Numbered from the stretch's first letter, positions 1 to 8,909 are shown. The stretch: DNA of 61,941 bases from DATBLE01 sp963719325 (GCA_963719325.1 CAVRBW010000020.1:1-61941), one strand, 5' to 3'. Translations and numbers: made by a program. Notes: a model not told the origin generated them from the sequence alone.

Positions 1-552
1 GGCGCGAGCCTGCCAATCTCGGGCCTGACCGCGTGGCAGGGACTGTTCGAGCACGGCCGTCTTCAGGCGGGGCAGAGCGTCCTCGCGCACGGCGCGGCCG
101 GCGCAGTCGGGTCGATGGTGACGCAGCTCGCACGTGAGTTCGGCGCCTATGTCATCGGCACCGGACGCGCCGCCGACCGCCAGAAGGCGCTCGACTTCGG
201 CGCGCAGGAGTTCGTCGACCTCGAGAAGGACGCGCTGGAGGACGTCGGTGGCGTCGACCTGGTATTCGACGTCATCGGCGGGGACATCCAGAAGCGGTCC
301 GCAAGCCTGATCCGGGCCGGAGGAACCCTCGTGACCGTCGTAGGGCCGCCCGAGGCGCGGCCCGCCGATGGCCTCGCAGTCGACTTCGTTGTCGAATCCG
401 ATCGTGCCCAACTGCGTGAGATCGTTCAGCGGGTCAGGGACGGACGACTGCGAACGAACATCGGCACCGTCGCGACCCTCGACGATGCCGTCGCCGCCCT
501 CAACCCGACCGAACGACGCAACGGGAAGACGATCATCCGCATTCGTCCATAA
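1..552 (+). CDS. Zinc-type/quinone oxidoreductase (MDR superfamily), C-terminal part
   Basis: The frame is open from base 1, so the N-terminus lies outside the window. The visible part starts just before the nucleotide-binding fold: a 'SLPISGLTAWQGLF' segment, then a Rossmann glycine motif 'HGAAGAVGSMV' (AxGxxG-like), 'DLVFDVIGGD' and the usual C-terminal strand-helix. This pattern belongs to medium-chain dehydrogenases of the NADPH:quinone reductase branch, which reduce quinones or enones with NAD(P)H in the cytosol. No structural-zinc cysteines are visible in the part present. The substrate cannot be told from sequence. It ends with TAA at 552 and no close partner follows on the same strand. 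Confidence 0.85.
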   Translation, partial: GASLPISGLTAWQGLFEHGRLQAGQSVLAHGAAGAVGSMVTQLAREFGAYVIGTGRAADRQKALDFGAQEFVDLEKDALEDVGGVDLVFDVIGGDIQKRSASLIRAGGTLVTVVGPPEARPADGLAVDFVVESDRAQLREIVQRVRDGRLRTNIGTVATLDDAVAALNPTERRNGKTIIRIRP

Positions 553-725
553 CGACTCGGAGACGGCAGAGGCCACCGACAATCCCGCGCGGTCGACTTT
601 ACGAGCGCCGCGGATTTGTCCAGGCCCAAGAAGCTCTAATCGAATGAGGTTTCGAGTCGTCGCCAGCAGATGAGGCAGCAGGCGAGCGCGAGGAGGAAAC
701 AGTCCCTCCATTCAGTTAGAGCTTC

Positions 726-1256
726 CTAGCAGCCCCGGCGCACGAGCAACGCGTACGCGAGCTTCGCCGTTTCGAGCGTGCTGGCCCAGACGCGCGTCGC
801 GAGCGACTGGTCGGCGCCGTCGGTGTAGACACTGCCGTCGAAGCAGCGCTCGAAGAGCATCCGCGCGCGGGTGACGTGGTAGCGGGAGCTGACCACCACG
901 ACCGACCGCCAACCTCTCGCCCGGGCAAGACGCGCGAACGCCTCCGCTTCGCCGCGCGTGTCGTAGGGCTGCGGATGCATGCATACGACGTGGACGCCGA
1001 CGCGCCGTCCAGCGCAAAGCCTGTTTGCCTCCGGCCAGGTCGGACTCCAGCCGTCCGAGACGACCAGGACCGGCGCCACCCCGCGACGGACAAGCGCCAG
1101 GCCGCGGGCGAGCCGAGGGCCGCGTCCTCCCGCGAGAACGACGAGCGCATCGGCCCCATCCGCGGCCTGCCTGGGCGGCCAGACGAAGAGCACGGCCGCG
1201 GCGATCGACCACGCCAGAGTAAGGCCGACGACGAAGAGCAGCCCGATCCGCCGCAC
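726..1256 (-). CDS. YdcF-like (DUF218) membrane-anchored protein
   Basis: The 176-residue protein has an N-terminal membrane helix (residues about 4-26) followed by a DUF218/YdcF-like fold. Family signatures are visible: 'DALVVLAGG' near residue 37, the 'VSDGW' strand end, a 'TRGEAEAFARLA' helix and 'VVVVSSRYHVTRAR' (consensus SxxYHxxRA). The family is widespread in bacteria and linked to envelope functions, but no reaction is established, so only the family is assigned. It is shorter than E. coli YdcF. The gene starts 17 bases after the stop of nothing obvious and sits downstream of the exported protein gene at 1273-1800 on the same strand, possibly as a two-gene unit. Confidence 0.8.
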   Translation of the reverse strand: MRRIGLLFVVGLTLAWSIAAAVLFVWPPRQAADGADALVVLAGGRGPRLARGLALVRRGVAPVLVVSDGWSPTWPEANRLCAGRRVGVHVVCMHPQPYDTRGEAEAFARLARARGWRSVVVVSSRYHVTRARMLFERCFDGSVYTDGADQSLATRVWASTLETAKLAYALLVRRGC

Positions 1257-1272
1257 CGTCGCGGGCGGCGGG

Positions 1273-1800
1273 TTACTTCCGCCTGAGCGTCGCCAGCGCC
1301 TTCGCGCAGCCCGCGTTGAGCGCCTGACGCTTCGGCGGGGTCGACTGGCAGTTGATCAGGTACTCGGTCTTGCGATCGAAGAGCACCGCCATGTGGCTGA
1401 CCGCCTTCGCGGGACTGGTCAGCGAGATCACGTACTCGAACCCCGGTAGGCCGCCGTGCTCGACGCGGCGTCCGCTGACGCGCTTGCCCGCGAGCGATCC
1501 GATCACCGAGTCGACCTCGTTCTTGTAGCGCGTGAGGTTGGTTGGCGTGATCGCGACTCGAAGGTTGTAGCGCGAGACGATGATCAGGTTCACCTTGTCG
1601 AGAGCGACAGCACCCCGGGCTGCCGCTTTCGATCCGGCCGACTTCTGGAACGTGATGCTGCCGACCTTCTTGAACGACGACGGGTAGGCGAAGGTGATCC
1701 CGATCCCGCCGACCTCAAAGGACTTGTCGCCTCCGCCGGCATGAGCCGCGGTCCCGAAGACGAGTGCGGCGGCGAGCAGGATGAGAGTGGCTCGCCGCAT
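1273..1800 (-). CDS. Small exported protein of unknown function
   Basis: The 175-residue product starts with a clean signal peptide (MRRATLILLAAALVFGTAAHA, cleavage near residue 21) and has no further membrane segment. The mature part, with 'GITFAYPSSFKK' and a terminal 'AGCAKALATLRRK', resembles the general layout of PsbP-like or lipoprotein 'reading a pulse of strand-rich sequence' proteins, but no named family is recognised. Two cysteines near the C-terminus (in 'INCQST' and 'NAGCAK') could pair outside the membrane. The ATG at 1800 is chosen because the preceding bases on this strand hold GGAGAAGG at good spacing and the signal peptide begins here. The frame runs open far upstream, but that part lacks coding character. 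Confidence 0.75.
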   Translation of the reverse strand: MRRATLILLAAALVFGTAAHAGGGDKSFEVGGIGITFAYPSSFKKVGSITFQKSAGSKAAARGAVALDKVNLIIVSRYNLRVAITPTNLTRYKNEVDSVIGSLAGKRVSGRRVEHGGLPGFEYVISLTSPAKAVSHMAVLFDRKTEYLINCQSTPPKRQALNAGCAKALATLRRK

Positions 1801-2025
1801 GGCTAACACCTTCTCCAGCAACTCGAGCGCTCTCGTCGCACACCTTCGGTCGAGCGCAGCGCGCCCGAAGAGCGTGGACGTAGCCAGGCAGCCGGCACCG
1901 ATCACCATGACCCCGTTCCTCAACGGGTCCGACCCTACGCATCTCGCGAGGTGAACGCAATGGGTCGCGAGGCGGATGGACTCGGCCCGAAGTCTTAACT
2001 CCGGCGCGCGCGTGCCGATGAACAG

Positions 2026-4536
2026 GTGGTGAATCGGTTCTCGTTCAAGGTGGTCGTCGCGGCTACCGCGATCGCTCTCGGAGCAGGCCTCTACGCGGGG
2101 CCCGCTCGAGCGGCCGCGCCGTCGTTCTTCGTCGGCGCAGACGAGGACGCGTTCGTTTGGGGGAACACCTCCCTGAACGCTTCGATCGCGCGCACGCTCG
2201 GGCTGAAATCGGTGCGGATCACGCTGCAGTGGCGTCCGGGCGAGACCAGGCTCACGTCGAGCGCCCAGGACGGGCTGGATCGGGTGATGCTCGACGCTTC
2301 CGGTCTGCGGATCGTCGTCAGCGTGTACGGGGCGGCCACCGACGTGCCGCGAACGCCGGAGACTCGCGCGCAGTACTGCGGATTCGTGGCCGACCTGCTC
2401 GGACGCAACCGCCAGATCAAGGACGTCGTCATCTGGGACGACCCGAACGACAACGCGTTCTGGAGCCCCCAGTTCGCCCCGGGCGGCGAGAGCACCGCGC
2501 CCGCCGACTACGAGGCGCTGCTGGCCCAGTGCTGGGACGCCGCGCACGCTGTTCGCACGGACGCAAACGTCGTCTCGCTCGCAGTCTCCAAGCCTCCTGC
2601 CGCACCCGGTTCCTTCACGCTCGGCTACCACGCTCCCGGCGCATGGATCGCCAAGGTGGCGGAGGCCTACAAGGCGAGCGGGCGGACGACGCCGATCTTC
2701 GACACCTTCGGCTACATCCCGCACGCGGTCGGATCGACCGAGCGCCCCTGGACGAAGCACGCACCCGGGTCGACGGTCTCGATCGGCGACTACGAGCCCC
2801 TGATGGAGGCGCTCGGCGACGGCTTCCACGGCACGGCGCAGCCCGTCCCGGGCGAAGGCTCGACGACGATCTGGTACCTGGCGCAGGGCTACCAGACGGT
2901 GCCGGACCCGGGCAAAGCCTCGCTGTACACGGGTTCCGAGACGGATTCGGCTCCTGTCGCCGCCTGGTCGCAACAGGAAGCCTCTGACGCGGGCGTCGGG
3001 CCGGGCGTCGATCAGGCGATGCAGCTCGCCGACGCGATCAGGGTCGCAGCCTGCCAGCCGGCGGTCGGCGCCTACTTCAACTTCCACTTGATCGACGAGC
3101 GCGACCTCCGCGGTTGGCAATCCGGGGTGTTCTGGGCGGACGGCTCGCCGAAGCCCGCCTACCAGGCGCTCCGACACGCCGCGGGAGAGGTGAACGCGGG
3201 CGCCGTCAACTGCGCCTCGCTGTCGCCCAGCGGTGCACCTCCTCGGTCGAGTCCGGTGCAGCCCGTCGGCCAGCCGCTCGAGCTCTCGAGCGTCCACGCG
3301 AGCTCGGTCGGCTCGTACGGCGCGACGGTGGGCTGGCAGAGCTCCGTGCCGGCGAGCGTCCAGGTCGGATATGGCCTCGGCGACTCAGACGTGCCGACCG
3401 TATGGGTTCCGGCCGGCGAGGGCGGAACGTCCGTATCGCTGGTCGGACTCCACGCGAGCACGCCGTATCGCGTCTGGATTCGCGCTGTCGCCGATGACGG
3501 CCAGCGAGCTCAGGCCACGCTCGAGCTCACGACCCACGCGCTCCCGTCCCATCCCACGGTCAGCGTCGGAAAGTCGCAGAGCGTGCGTCTCGACGGTCAG
3601 CCGTTCTTTCCGATGATGCTGTACTCCGTTTGCCCGTGGCAGTACGGCCCTGCGCTTGCCGCGGGCATCAACCTCTTCTCCCTCAACGCCTGCGGGACGC
3701 TGCAGACGCAGCTGAACACGCTGGCCGGCGCCGCGTACTCGGCGGGTGTCGCAGGCGGACACAGCGGGTCAGGCCCCGGACTGATCGGCTGGTTTCAGTA
3801 CGACGAGCCCGACGGTTCCAACGTCAGCGCCGCCGAGCTACCCGACGGCCCGGCCGGCGTCGGCGGCGTGTCGTTCATCTCGTTGACGAACCACTTCTAC
3901 TCGGGTGCCGCCGCCCTGCCCTGGGGTCGTGGCATGTACCCGGCGCTGATCGCCAAGACGGACGTGATCGGGTTCGACCTGTACCCGCTGCAGGAGTGGT
4001 GCCGGCCGGGCCGCATGGCCGACGTGTACTACTCGCAACGCGAGCTGGTCAAGCTGTCCGGCGACAAGCCGACGTTCCAGTGGATCGAGGCCGCCGACTG
4101 GAAATGCCCGGGAGGCGAGACCGCGGTCACTCCGGCAACCGTGCGTGCCGAGTCGTGGATGGCAATCGCCGGCGGCGCGCACGGCCTCGGCTTCTGGCCG
4201 GGCTCCTGGCCTTCCGCGAACGGACGTGCGATCGCCGCCGTCGGCCGAGACGTCGCGCGGCTCGGGCCCGTGGTGTACCGACCGGATGTGCCGATCAGTG
4301 ACGACAACGGACAGGTGGTCGTCTCCGCGCGCACCTGGAACGGTGCGCTGTACGTGATCGCCGTCAACTCGGGCTACTCGGCGACGCAGGCCACGTTCAC
4401 CGCTCCCGCCCTGGACGGCCGGACGTTGTCCGTGATGGGTGAGAGCAGGCGTCTGGCTTCGACGGGTAACTCGTTCACCGATTCGTTCGCTCCGCTGGCA
4501 GTGCATATCTACATCGCCGCGCCTGCCACCTCCTAG
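2026..4536 (+). CDS. Secreted protein: two glycoside-hydrolase-like domains around a fibronectin type III domain
   Basis: The 836-residue protein begins with a signal peptide (hydrophobic 9-27, cleavage after about residue 29, 'ARA|AA'). Residues about 33-400 resemble a TIM-barrel glycosidase, with early strands 'SVRITLQW' and 'RIVVSVYG' and a barrel strand 'KDVVIWDDPN' where many clan-A enzymes have N-E. Residues about 415-505 form a fibronectin type III module ending 'LHASTPYRVWIRAVADDG'. Residues about 512-836 form a second barrel-like domain ('FFPMMLYSVCPWQYG', 'IGWFQYDEPDG', 'VIGFDLYPLQEW', a final beta-rich part). The 'YDEPDG' acid is a plausible catalytic residue. The substrate is unknown; secretion suggests action on polysaccharide outside the cell. 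Two GTG codons (2026, 2029) can serve as start. Confidence 0.75.
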   Translation: MVNRFSFKVVVAATAIALGAGLYAGPARAAAPSFFVGADEDAFVWGNTSLNASIARTLGLKSVRITLQWRPGETRLTSSAQDGLDRVMLDASGLRIVVSVYGAATDVPRTPETRAQYCGFVADLLGRNRQIKDVVIWDDPNDNAFWSPQFAPGGESTAPADYEALLAQCWDAAHAVRTDANVVSLAVSKPPAAPGSFTLGYHAPGAWIAKVAEAYKASGRTTPIFDTFGYIPHAVGSTERPWTKHAPGSTVSIGDYEPLMEALGDGFHGTAQPVPGEGSTTIWYLAQGYQTVPDPGKASLYTGSETDSAPVAAWSQQEASDAGVGPGVDQAMQLADAIRVAACQPAVGAYFNFHLIDERDLRGWQSGVFWADGSPKPAYQALRHAAGEVNAGAVNCASLSPSGAPPRSSPVQPVGQPLELSSVHASSVGSYGATVGWQSSVPASVQVGYGLGDSDVPTVWVPAGEGGTSVSLVGLHASTPYRVWIRAVADDGQRAQATLELTTHALPSHPTVSVGKSQSVRLDGQPFFPMMLYSVCPWQYGPALAAGINLFSLNACGTLQTQLNTLAGAAYSAGVAGGHSGSGPGLIGWFQYDEPDGSNVSAAELPDGPAGVGGVSFISLTNHFYSGAAALPWGRGMYPALIAKTDVIGFDLYPLQEWCRPGRMADVYYSQRELVKLSGDKPTFQWIEAADWKCPGGETAVTPATVRAESWMAIAGGAHGLGFWPGSWPSANGRAIAAVGRDVARLGPVVYRPDVPISDDNGQVVVSARTWNGALYVIAVNSGYSATQATFTAPALDGRTLSVMGESRRLASTGNSFTDSFAPLAVHIYIAAPATS

Positions 4537-4603
4537 CCGTCCCTGATCCTTTTCTTTCCCTCTTCGACATCCCGACGACGATCGACCGACTCGTGAACCG
4601 GCT

Positions 4604-4628
4604 CTAGGCGTCCGCCGCGGACGCCTAG
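4604..4628. repeat. Perfect 25-bp palindrome between genes
   Basis: Two 12-base arms (CTAGGCGTCCGC and its exact complement) flank one central base. The element lies 67 bases after the glycosidase-like gene and 10 bases before the DUF389 start. It could fold as a strong RNA hairpin acting as a terminator, though no T-run follows, or it could be an operator for the DUF389 gene. Confidence 0.6.
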
Positions 4629-4637
4629 GATCCGCCC

Positions 4638-5600
4638 GTGACCGGAGCCGCCGAAGCGGGAATCGTCCACCTTCGCCTGGTCGTGCCGGCCGAGGCGGCG
4701 CAGGGCGTCCTGGACGTTCTCGACCGGTCGGCCGCGGTGTTCAACGTGGTTCGCGTCCCCGGCGTGTCGGTGAAGCCGGCCGGAGACCTCGTGCTCTGCG
4801 ATGCCGCCCGCGAGGACGCCAGCGTCGTCGTCGACGAGTTGCGACGCCTCGGCCTCGAGCGCTCGGGCTCGATCGCGATCGACCCGGTCGGCTCGACGCT
4901 CTCGACGGAAGCGACCCGGGCGTCCCTGGCTGCGATCGGCTCCCCGTCGGACGCGGTGATCTGGGAGGACGTCGAGGCGCGAACGGCGGAGAGCGCGGAG
5001 CTGTCGTTCAGCTTCGTCGCCTTCATGGTGCTCGCAACCATGATCGCGGCGGTGGGCATCCTCACCGATTCCCAGATCCTGATCATCGGCGCGATGGTCG
5101 TCGGGCCGGAGTACGGGCCCCTCGTCGGGCTCTGCGTCGCGCTTGTCCAGCGTCGGGTCGAGCTCGCGAAGCGCTCGGCGACTGCGCTCCTGGTGGGCTT
5201 CCCGCTCGGAATCGCGTCCGCCCTGGTGCTCGTCCTCCTGCTGCGTGCCGCTGGGCCGGCGCCCGACACCGTCGCCGCGCACGCGCGGCCTGCGACCTTC
5301 TTCATCTCCCATCCGAGCACGTTCTCGGTGCTGGTCGCCCTCCTCGCCGGCGTCGCCGGGCTGCTCGCCCTCACGACCGCGAGGTCGGGAGCGCTCATGG
5401 GCGTGCTGATCTCGGTCACGACGATCCCCGCTGCCGGAAACGTCGGCGTCGCGTGCGCATACGGAAGCTGGGACGAGCTTCGCGGCGCGCTGGAGCAGCT
5501 CGGTCTCAACCTCAGCTGCATCGTGGTCGCGGGCGTCGCGACGCTGGCCGTGCAACGCGCCGGCTTCTTCCGCCGGCTGCGTCGTGTCGGCGCAGGCTGA
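4638..5600 (+). CDS. DUF389 (TIGR00341-like) membrane protein
   Basis: The 320-residue protein has a soluble N-terminal domain (residues about 1-115) that begins 'IVHLRLVVPAEAAQGVLDVL', followed by about six membrane helices. The first two include the family hallmark 'TDSQILIIGAMVVGPEYGPL'. This matches DUF389 proteins, whose function is not established. The N-terminal part resembles a small ACT-like regulatory fold, which is an inference. The GTG at 4638 is 10 bases after a perfect palindrome, so transcription or translation may be controlled there. It stands alone on this strand; the next gene is convergent and starts 27 bases away. Confidence 0.88.
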   Translation: MTGAAEAGIVHLRLVVPAEAAQGVLDVLDRSAAVFNVVRVPGVSVKPAGDLVLCDAAREDASVVVDELRRLGLERSGSIAIDPVGSTLSTEATRASLAAIGSPSDAVIWEDVEARTAESAELSFSFVAFMVLATMIAAVGILTDSQILIIGAMVVGPEYGPLVGLCVALVQRRVELAKRSATALLVGFPLGIASALVLVLLLRAAGPAPDTVAAHARPATFFISHPSTFSVLVALLAGVAGLLALTTARSGALMGVLISVTTIPAAGNVGVACAYGSWDELRGALEQLGLNLSCIVVAGVATLAVQRAGFFRRLRRVGAG

Positions 5601-5627
5601 CGAGCTCGCCCACGACGACGACGTGGA

Positions 5628-6257
5628 TCAGCGCGCCGCGAGCGCAGATGGGTGCAGCAGGGGGACCACGGGTCGCCAGCCCGCGCGGAGGACGGCTACC
5701 AACGACGGCGGCGTGAGCGTCTCCGCGGTGCCGCGCGGTCGCCGGCTTCGGCGGTCGTAGCCGGCGGGCGTCCAGCGGAGGAGATGGCGGTCGAGGACCA
5801 GCCACGGCGCTTCGTCTCGCAGGACGAAGGCGCCGTCCGGAAGCTCGTCGAGCGAAGCCTCGTGCCGAAGCTGCCCGCGCGTCGCCGGATTCACGCGCTC
5901 GGCGTGGAGCTGAGCGTCGATCGCGTCGGCGCCGGCCTGACCGGGGTGCAGCCGGCGCCAGATCGCACCGAAGCGGTCGTAGTCCTCTCGCCGGCAGAGG
6001 GCGCAGGGCCGGTGCCCGGCCGAGAAGGCCGTCGCCTCGTCGAGGAAGAAGAGCTCCGTGAAACGGCCGGGCTGCAACAGCGGCTCCCGGTGCCAGCCGC
6101 GAAACTGCAGCCTGCATGCGATCCAGCGCTTGCCGTTGTACCGCCGTCGTATGCGTCCTGCATCGTCGTGGAGGCAGCCCCTGTTTCCGTAGACGAGGCC
6201 ACGGGCCGGGTCGGCGACGACGTCGCCAAGCGGCGTGACTCGGTTCTGGAGTGGCAC
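5628..6257 (-). CDS. Conserved-looking hypothetical protein with a CxxC-type cluster
   Basis: The predicted product is 209 residues from the GTG at 6257. It carries 'YGNRGCLHDDAGRI', 'RRYNGKRWIACRL' and 'GHRPCALCRREDYDRF'; the last has a C-x-x-C pair that could bind metal or take part in a nuclease-like fold, and H/C/N-rich positions nearby fit that idea. I do not recognise a characterised family. The frame stays open upstream to 7061, but that stretch overlaps the neighbouring gene in another frame and has no coding character. The start is uncertain because no strong ribosome site precedes 6257. It directly follows the gene at 6284-6997 on the same strand. Confidence 0.65.
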   Translation of the reverse strand: MPLQNRVTPLGDVVADPARGLVYGNRGCLHDDAGRIRRRYNGKRWIACRLQFRGWHREPLLQPGRFTELFFLDEATAFSAGHRPCALCRREDYDRFGAIWRRLHPGQAGADAIDAQLHAERVNPATRGQLRHEASLDELPDGAFVLRDEAPWLVLDRHLLRWTPAGYDRRSRRPRGTAETLTPPSLVAVLRAGWRPVVPLLHPSALAAR

Positions 6258-6283
6258 GGCAGACGAATTGTGCGCGGAGCCGC

Positions 6284-6997
6284 TCAGGCCCGGCGTTGCG
6301 CGGCGCGTCGCCGTGCGGCTTCTTGTGCGAACACGGCGCGATACGTCTTCAGCGCCGCGACGACCTCGCGTCCGACGGCCACCAGGACGAGCCCCAGGCC
6401 CAGGAGCAACGCGGCGACGAGCCGGACGAGCGCCAGAGCCCGTGGCCGCGTCCAGAGCGCTGCGGCGACGACCGCCCGGCGAGTTGCCTGAGCCAGGATC
6501 GGAACGCGCCGGCGAACGTGGAGAGAGACCCAGCGGCCTCCGGAACGGACGAGCGAAAGAGTCTTCGCACCACCTGCGAGCGCGACCCGGGCCGACCCGG
6601 CAACGAGCGCCCGCGTGCGCGGCGCGATCCAGGCCGCCGACGCGCCGAGCGCACGGCCCGAACCAGCGACCGGGGGAGTGCGGAACGTGAGCTCCCGCCG
6701 GTGAGCAACAGGGGCGGTCTGCTCCGAGAACGTGATCGTCTCGGACTCCGGTACGACCGCGTCGATCGAGCGGGGATCGATCGTCCGGCGGCGCCCCAGG
6801 ATCGGGCTCTGCACGACGAGCTCGAGCGCTCGTCCGATGTCGTCCACCTCGACGTGCTCGACCGACCCGACCTGAGTGCCGCGGCTCGAGACGAGCACAA
6901 AGCCCTCGCACCGGCCGAGCCAGTAGTCGAGGACCGGGCTGCCGCGCCCGAAGGCCCGTGGCTGTGAGGTGGCTGGGTTCAGTGTTCGCTCCTCCAT
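6284..6997 (-). CDS. PRC-barrel-like protein with a C-terminal membrane helix
   Basis: The 237-residue protein has an N-terminal beta-rich segment, 'GFVLVSSRGTQVGSVEHVEVDD' followed by strands through about residue 100, that looks like a PRC-barrel domain. A basic middle and a single membrane helix ('ALVRLVAALLLGLGLVLVAVG', about 198-218) come next, then an alanine/arginine-rich tail. PRC-barrel proteins often bind RNA or partner proteins or sit in photosynthetic or ribosome-maturation complexes; the role here is unknown. It lies 26 bases upstream of the 5628-6257 gene, probably co-transcribed, and diverges from the CHRD gene. Confidence 0.65.
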   Translation of the reverse strand: MEERTLNPATSQPRAFGRGSPVLDYWLGRCEGFVLVSSRGTQVGSVEHVEVDDIGRALELVVQSPILGRRRTIDPRSIDAVVPESETITFSEQTAPVAHRRELTFRTPPVAGSGRALGASAAWIAPRTRALVAGSARVALAGGAKTLSLVRSGGRWVSLHVRRRVPILAQATRRAVVAAALWTRPRALALVRLVAALLLGLGLVLVAVGREVVAALKTYRAVFAQEAARRRAAQRRA

Positions 6998-7159
6998 CGA
7001 TTTGCTCGGGAGACCCAGTCAGGGTTTCCGCCGACCTCTGACTTCCAAACCCAGTCCCCAAACCCTGCTACGGGCGAGCAACTCCGCCTGGCTAAAACCG
7101 TTCGCCCTCGGCTCGGCCGTACACCGTGGCATTCCGGGTCCGAGCGAGGAGGAGGACGT

Positions 7160-8344
7160 ATGCGCAAGGTAGTGCTCGTGTTGGCGGCGGTCGGTTTCGT
7201 CTCGGCGGTCGGCTCGGCAGCTCCGGCCGATGCGCCGGCGCCGGTCACCGCGTACGCGGCGTCGTTGGCGCCCGGCGGCGAGCGACCGTCGGCCAAGGGT
7301 GTCCGCGCGGGGGCCACGGGGCTGTTCAGTGCCATCGTCACCCAATCGGGTGGAGCCCAGAAGATCGCGTGGGCGCTGACCTTCGGCGGCCTCACCGGAG
7401 GAGCCCAGGCGGCTCACATCCACACCGGGAAGCCCGGACAGGCCGGGCCGGTCGCGGTCACCCTCTGCCAGCCCTGCAAGCCCGGGGCGAGCGGCGAGAC
7501 GGCGCTGAGCGCAAAGGTGGCCTCCGCGATCAACAGCGGGTCGGCCTACGTGAACGTCCACACGAAGACGAACCCGGGAGGCGAGATTCGCGGCCAACTC
7601 GGCACGTCCCACGCGTTCGCGGCCGCGCTGGACGCCACGTCGGAGACGCCGGCGGCGAAGGGCGTACCGGCCGGCGCGAAGGGGGTCTTCTCCGGGCTCG
7701 TGATCGACGTCGGGACCAGGCCGCTCATCGTCTGGTCGCTCGATTTCGCCGGTCTGAGCGGGCCGGGGAACGCCGCCCACGTCCATCTCGGCAAGGCCGG
7801 AACGGCGGGACCGGTGTCGCTTGCCTTGTGCGGGCCGTGTAACACCGCCGTGCGAGGCCGGAAGGCGATCGACGCGAACCTTGCGAAGGCGATCGAAGGC
7901 GGCGGCACCTACGTCAACGTCCATACGACCGCGAACGCGGCCGGTGAGATCCGCGGCCAGATCGGCAACGGGATCCAGGGAGTCGCCGTGCGCACCACGA
8001 GTCTCGGCTCGATCCTCGTGGACGACCGCGGCAAGACGCTCTACATGTGGGTGGCGGACAAGGGCACGCAGAGCGCGTGCTACGGACGCTGCGCGGTGGT
8101 CTGGCCGCCGGCGTTCGCGATGGGCCCGCCCGTCGCGGCAGGCGGCGCCAAAGCTGCGCTCCTCGGCGTGGCGCAGCGGACCGACGGGACGTCGATGCTG
8201 ACCTACGGCGGCTATCCGCTCTACGGGTTCCTGCCCGACGTCCAGCCCGGCGACCTGAAGGGTCAAGGCTCGAACGGGTTCGGCGCACCCTGGTGGGTAC
8301 TCGACGCCGGGACGGGGAAGCCGATCACGACGAAGCCGAGCTGA
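7160..8344 (+). CDS. Secreted protein with two CHRD domains and one Lipoprotein_15 repeat
   Basis: The 394-residue product has a signal peptide (about residues 1-22). Two tandem CHRD domains follow (about 30-150 and 155-273), each with the pattern 'AAHIHTGKPGQAGPV' / 'AAHVHLGKAGTAGPV' and ending 'GSAYVNVHTKTNPGGEIRGQ' / 'VNVHTTANAAGEIRGQ'. A C-terminal secreted repeat (about 277-390) matches Lipoprotein_15: 'ILVDDRGKTLYMW', 'CYGRCAVVWPP', 'DGTSMLTYGGYPLYGF'. CHRD is named from chordin, and its bacterial role is unknown. The lipoprotein repeat is common in actinobacterial exported proteins. AGGAGG stands about 10 bases before the ATG. A strong hairpin follows the stop, so it is likely a single-gene unit. 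Confidence 0.88.
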   Translation: MRKVVLVLAAVGFVSAVGSAAPADAPAPVTAYAASLAPGGERPSAKGVRAGATGLFSAIVTQSGGAQKIAWALTFGGLTGGAQAAHIHTGKPGQAGPVAVTLCQPCKPGASGETALSAKVASAINSGSAYVNVHTKTNPGGEIRGQLGTSHAFAAALDATSETPAAKGVPAGAKGVFSGLVIDVGTRPLIVWSLDFAGLSGPGNAAHVHLGKAGTAGPVSLALCGPCNTAVRGRKAIDANLAKAIEGGGTYVNVHTTANAAGEIRGQIGNGIQGVAVRTTSLGSILVDDRGKTLYMWVADKGTQSACYGRCAVVWPPAFAMGPPVAAGGAKAALLGVAQRTDGTSMLTYGGYPLYGFLPDVQPGDLKGQGSNGFGAPWWVLDAGTGKPITTKPS

Positions 8345-8367
8345 GGTAAGCAGCTTCGCTCGAATCT

Positions 8368-8400
8368 GGGGGCGACCTGGGCAGGAGCCCGGTCGCCCCC
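8368..8400 (+). terminator. Hairpin terminator after the CHRD gene
   Basis: A perfect 10-bp stem (GGGGGCGACC / GGTCGCCCCC) with an inner GGGC/GCCC pairing lies 23 bases after the stop codon. Only a short T-poor tail (TTTCTCCTG) follows, so termination may be weak or Rho-assisted. Confidence 0.7.
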
Positions 8401-8412
8401 GGCCGTTTCTCC

Positions 8413-8909
8413 TGATCGCCTACACCCGCCGTGCGAGCCTTGAAGGTCCTTTCGGGCGTGGTTAGCCTGCGCCGCTGAAGATCGCCGGGATGCGTTCATC
8501 GAGACTGTCGTGACGCGCGATTGAGAGGCGGCGGCGAGTACTCGTCCTGATGTTGAAACCGCGACTCCCGCGGCAAGCTTCATGGAAACCGCAGCGTGTC
8601 GGCAAGTACTTGAGAAGGCGAGCGGAGACGAGCAATTCGCCATGGAACAGACGGAGCCTGATTTCGAGGAGATCGACGGCGAGATCGTCGCCAGGACGCA
8701 TGAGATCGCTCGCTGGAGTGAAACGGGCGAAATCGCGTACGAGCGCGACCTTGCAGTCCGCTTAACGGTCGGCGACGAGAGAATCGTCAGAGTCGTCGTG
8801 ATGCGGGGGGCGTACCGCCTTCGTAGGGCACCGGCGGTCTGTGGCGATCACGGCGGCAGCTGCAGCTCGGCGTACGCTCGATCCACAAGCGAACGCGAGG
8901 AGGTGCGGA
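8413..8909. other. Stretch without a confident gene; possible SnoaL-like remnant
   Basis: No convincing intact gene is seen here. A forward frame from the ATG at 8642 reads about 65 residues with some likeness to the end of a SnoaL/NTF2-like domain ('GEIVARTHEIARW', 'DERIVRVVVMRGAYRLR'), then runs on as low-complexity arginine-rich sequence out of frame with the next gene. It may be a decayed fragment. Base composition is lower in GC than in the neighbours. Confidence 0.35.

Noticed and set aside
1801..3297. Upstream extension of the small exported protein
   Set aside because: It overlaps the glycosidase-like gene on the other strand; a signal peptide and ribosome site support the start at 1800.
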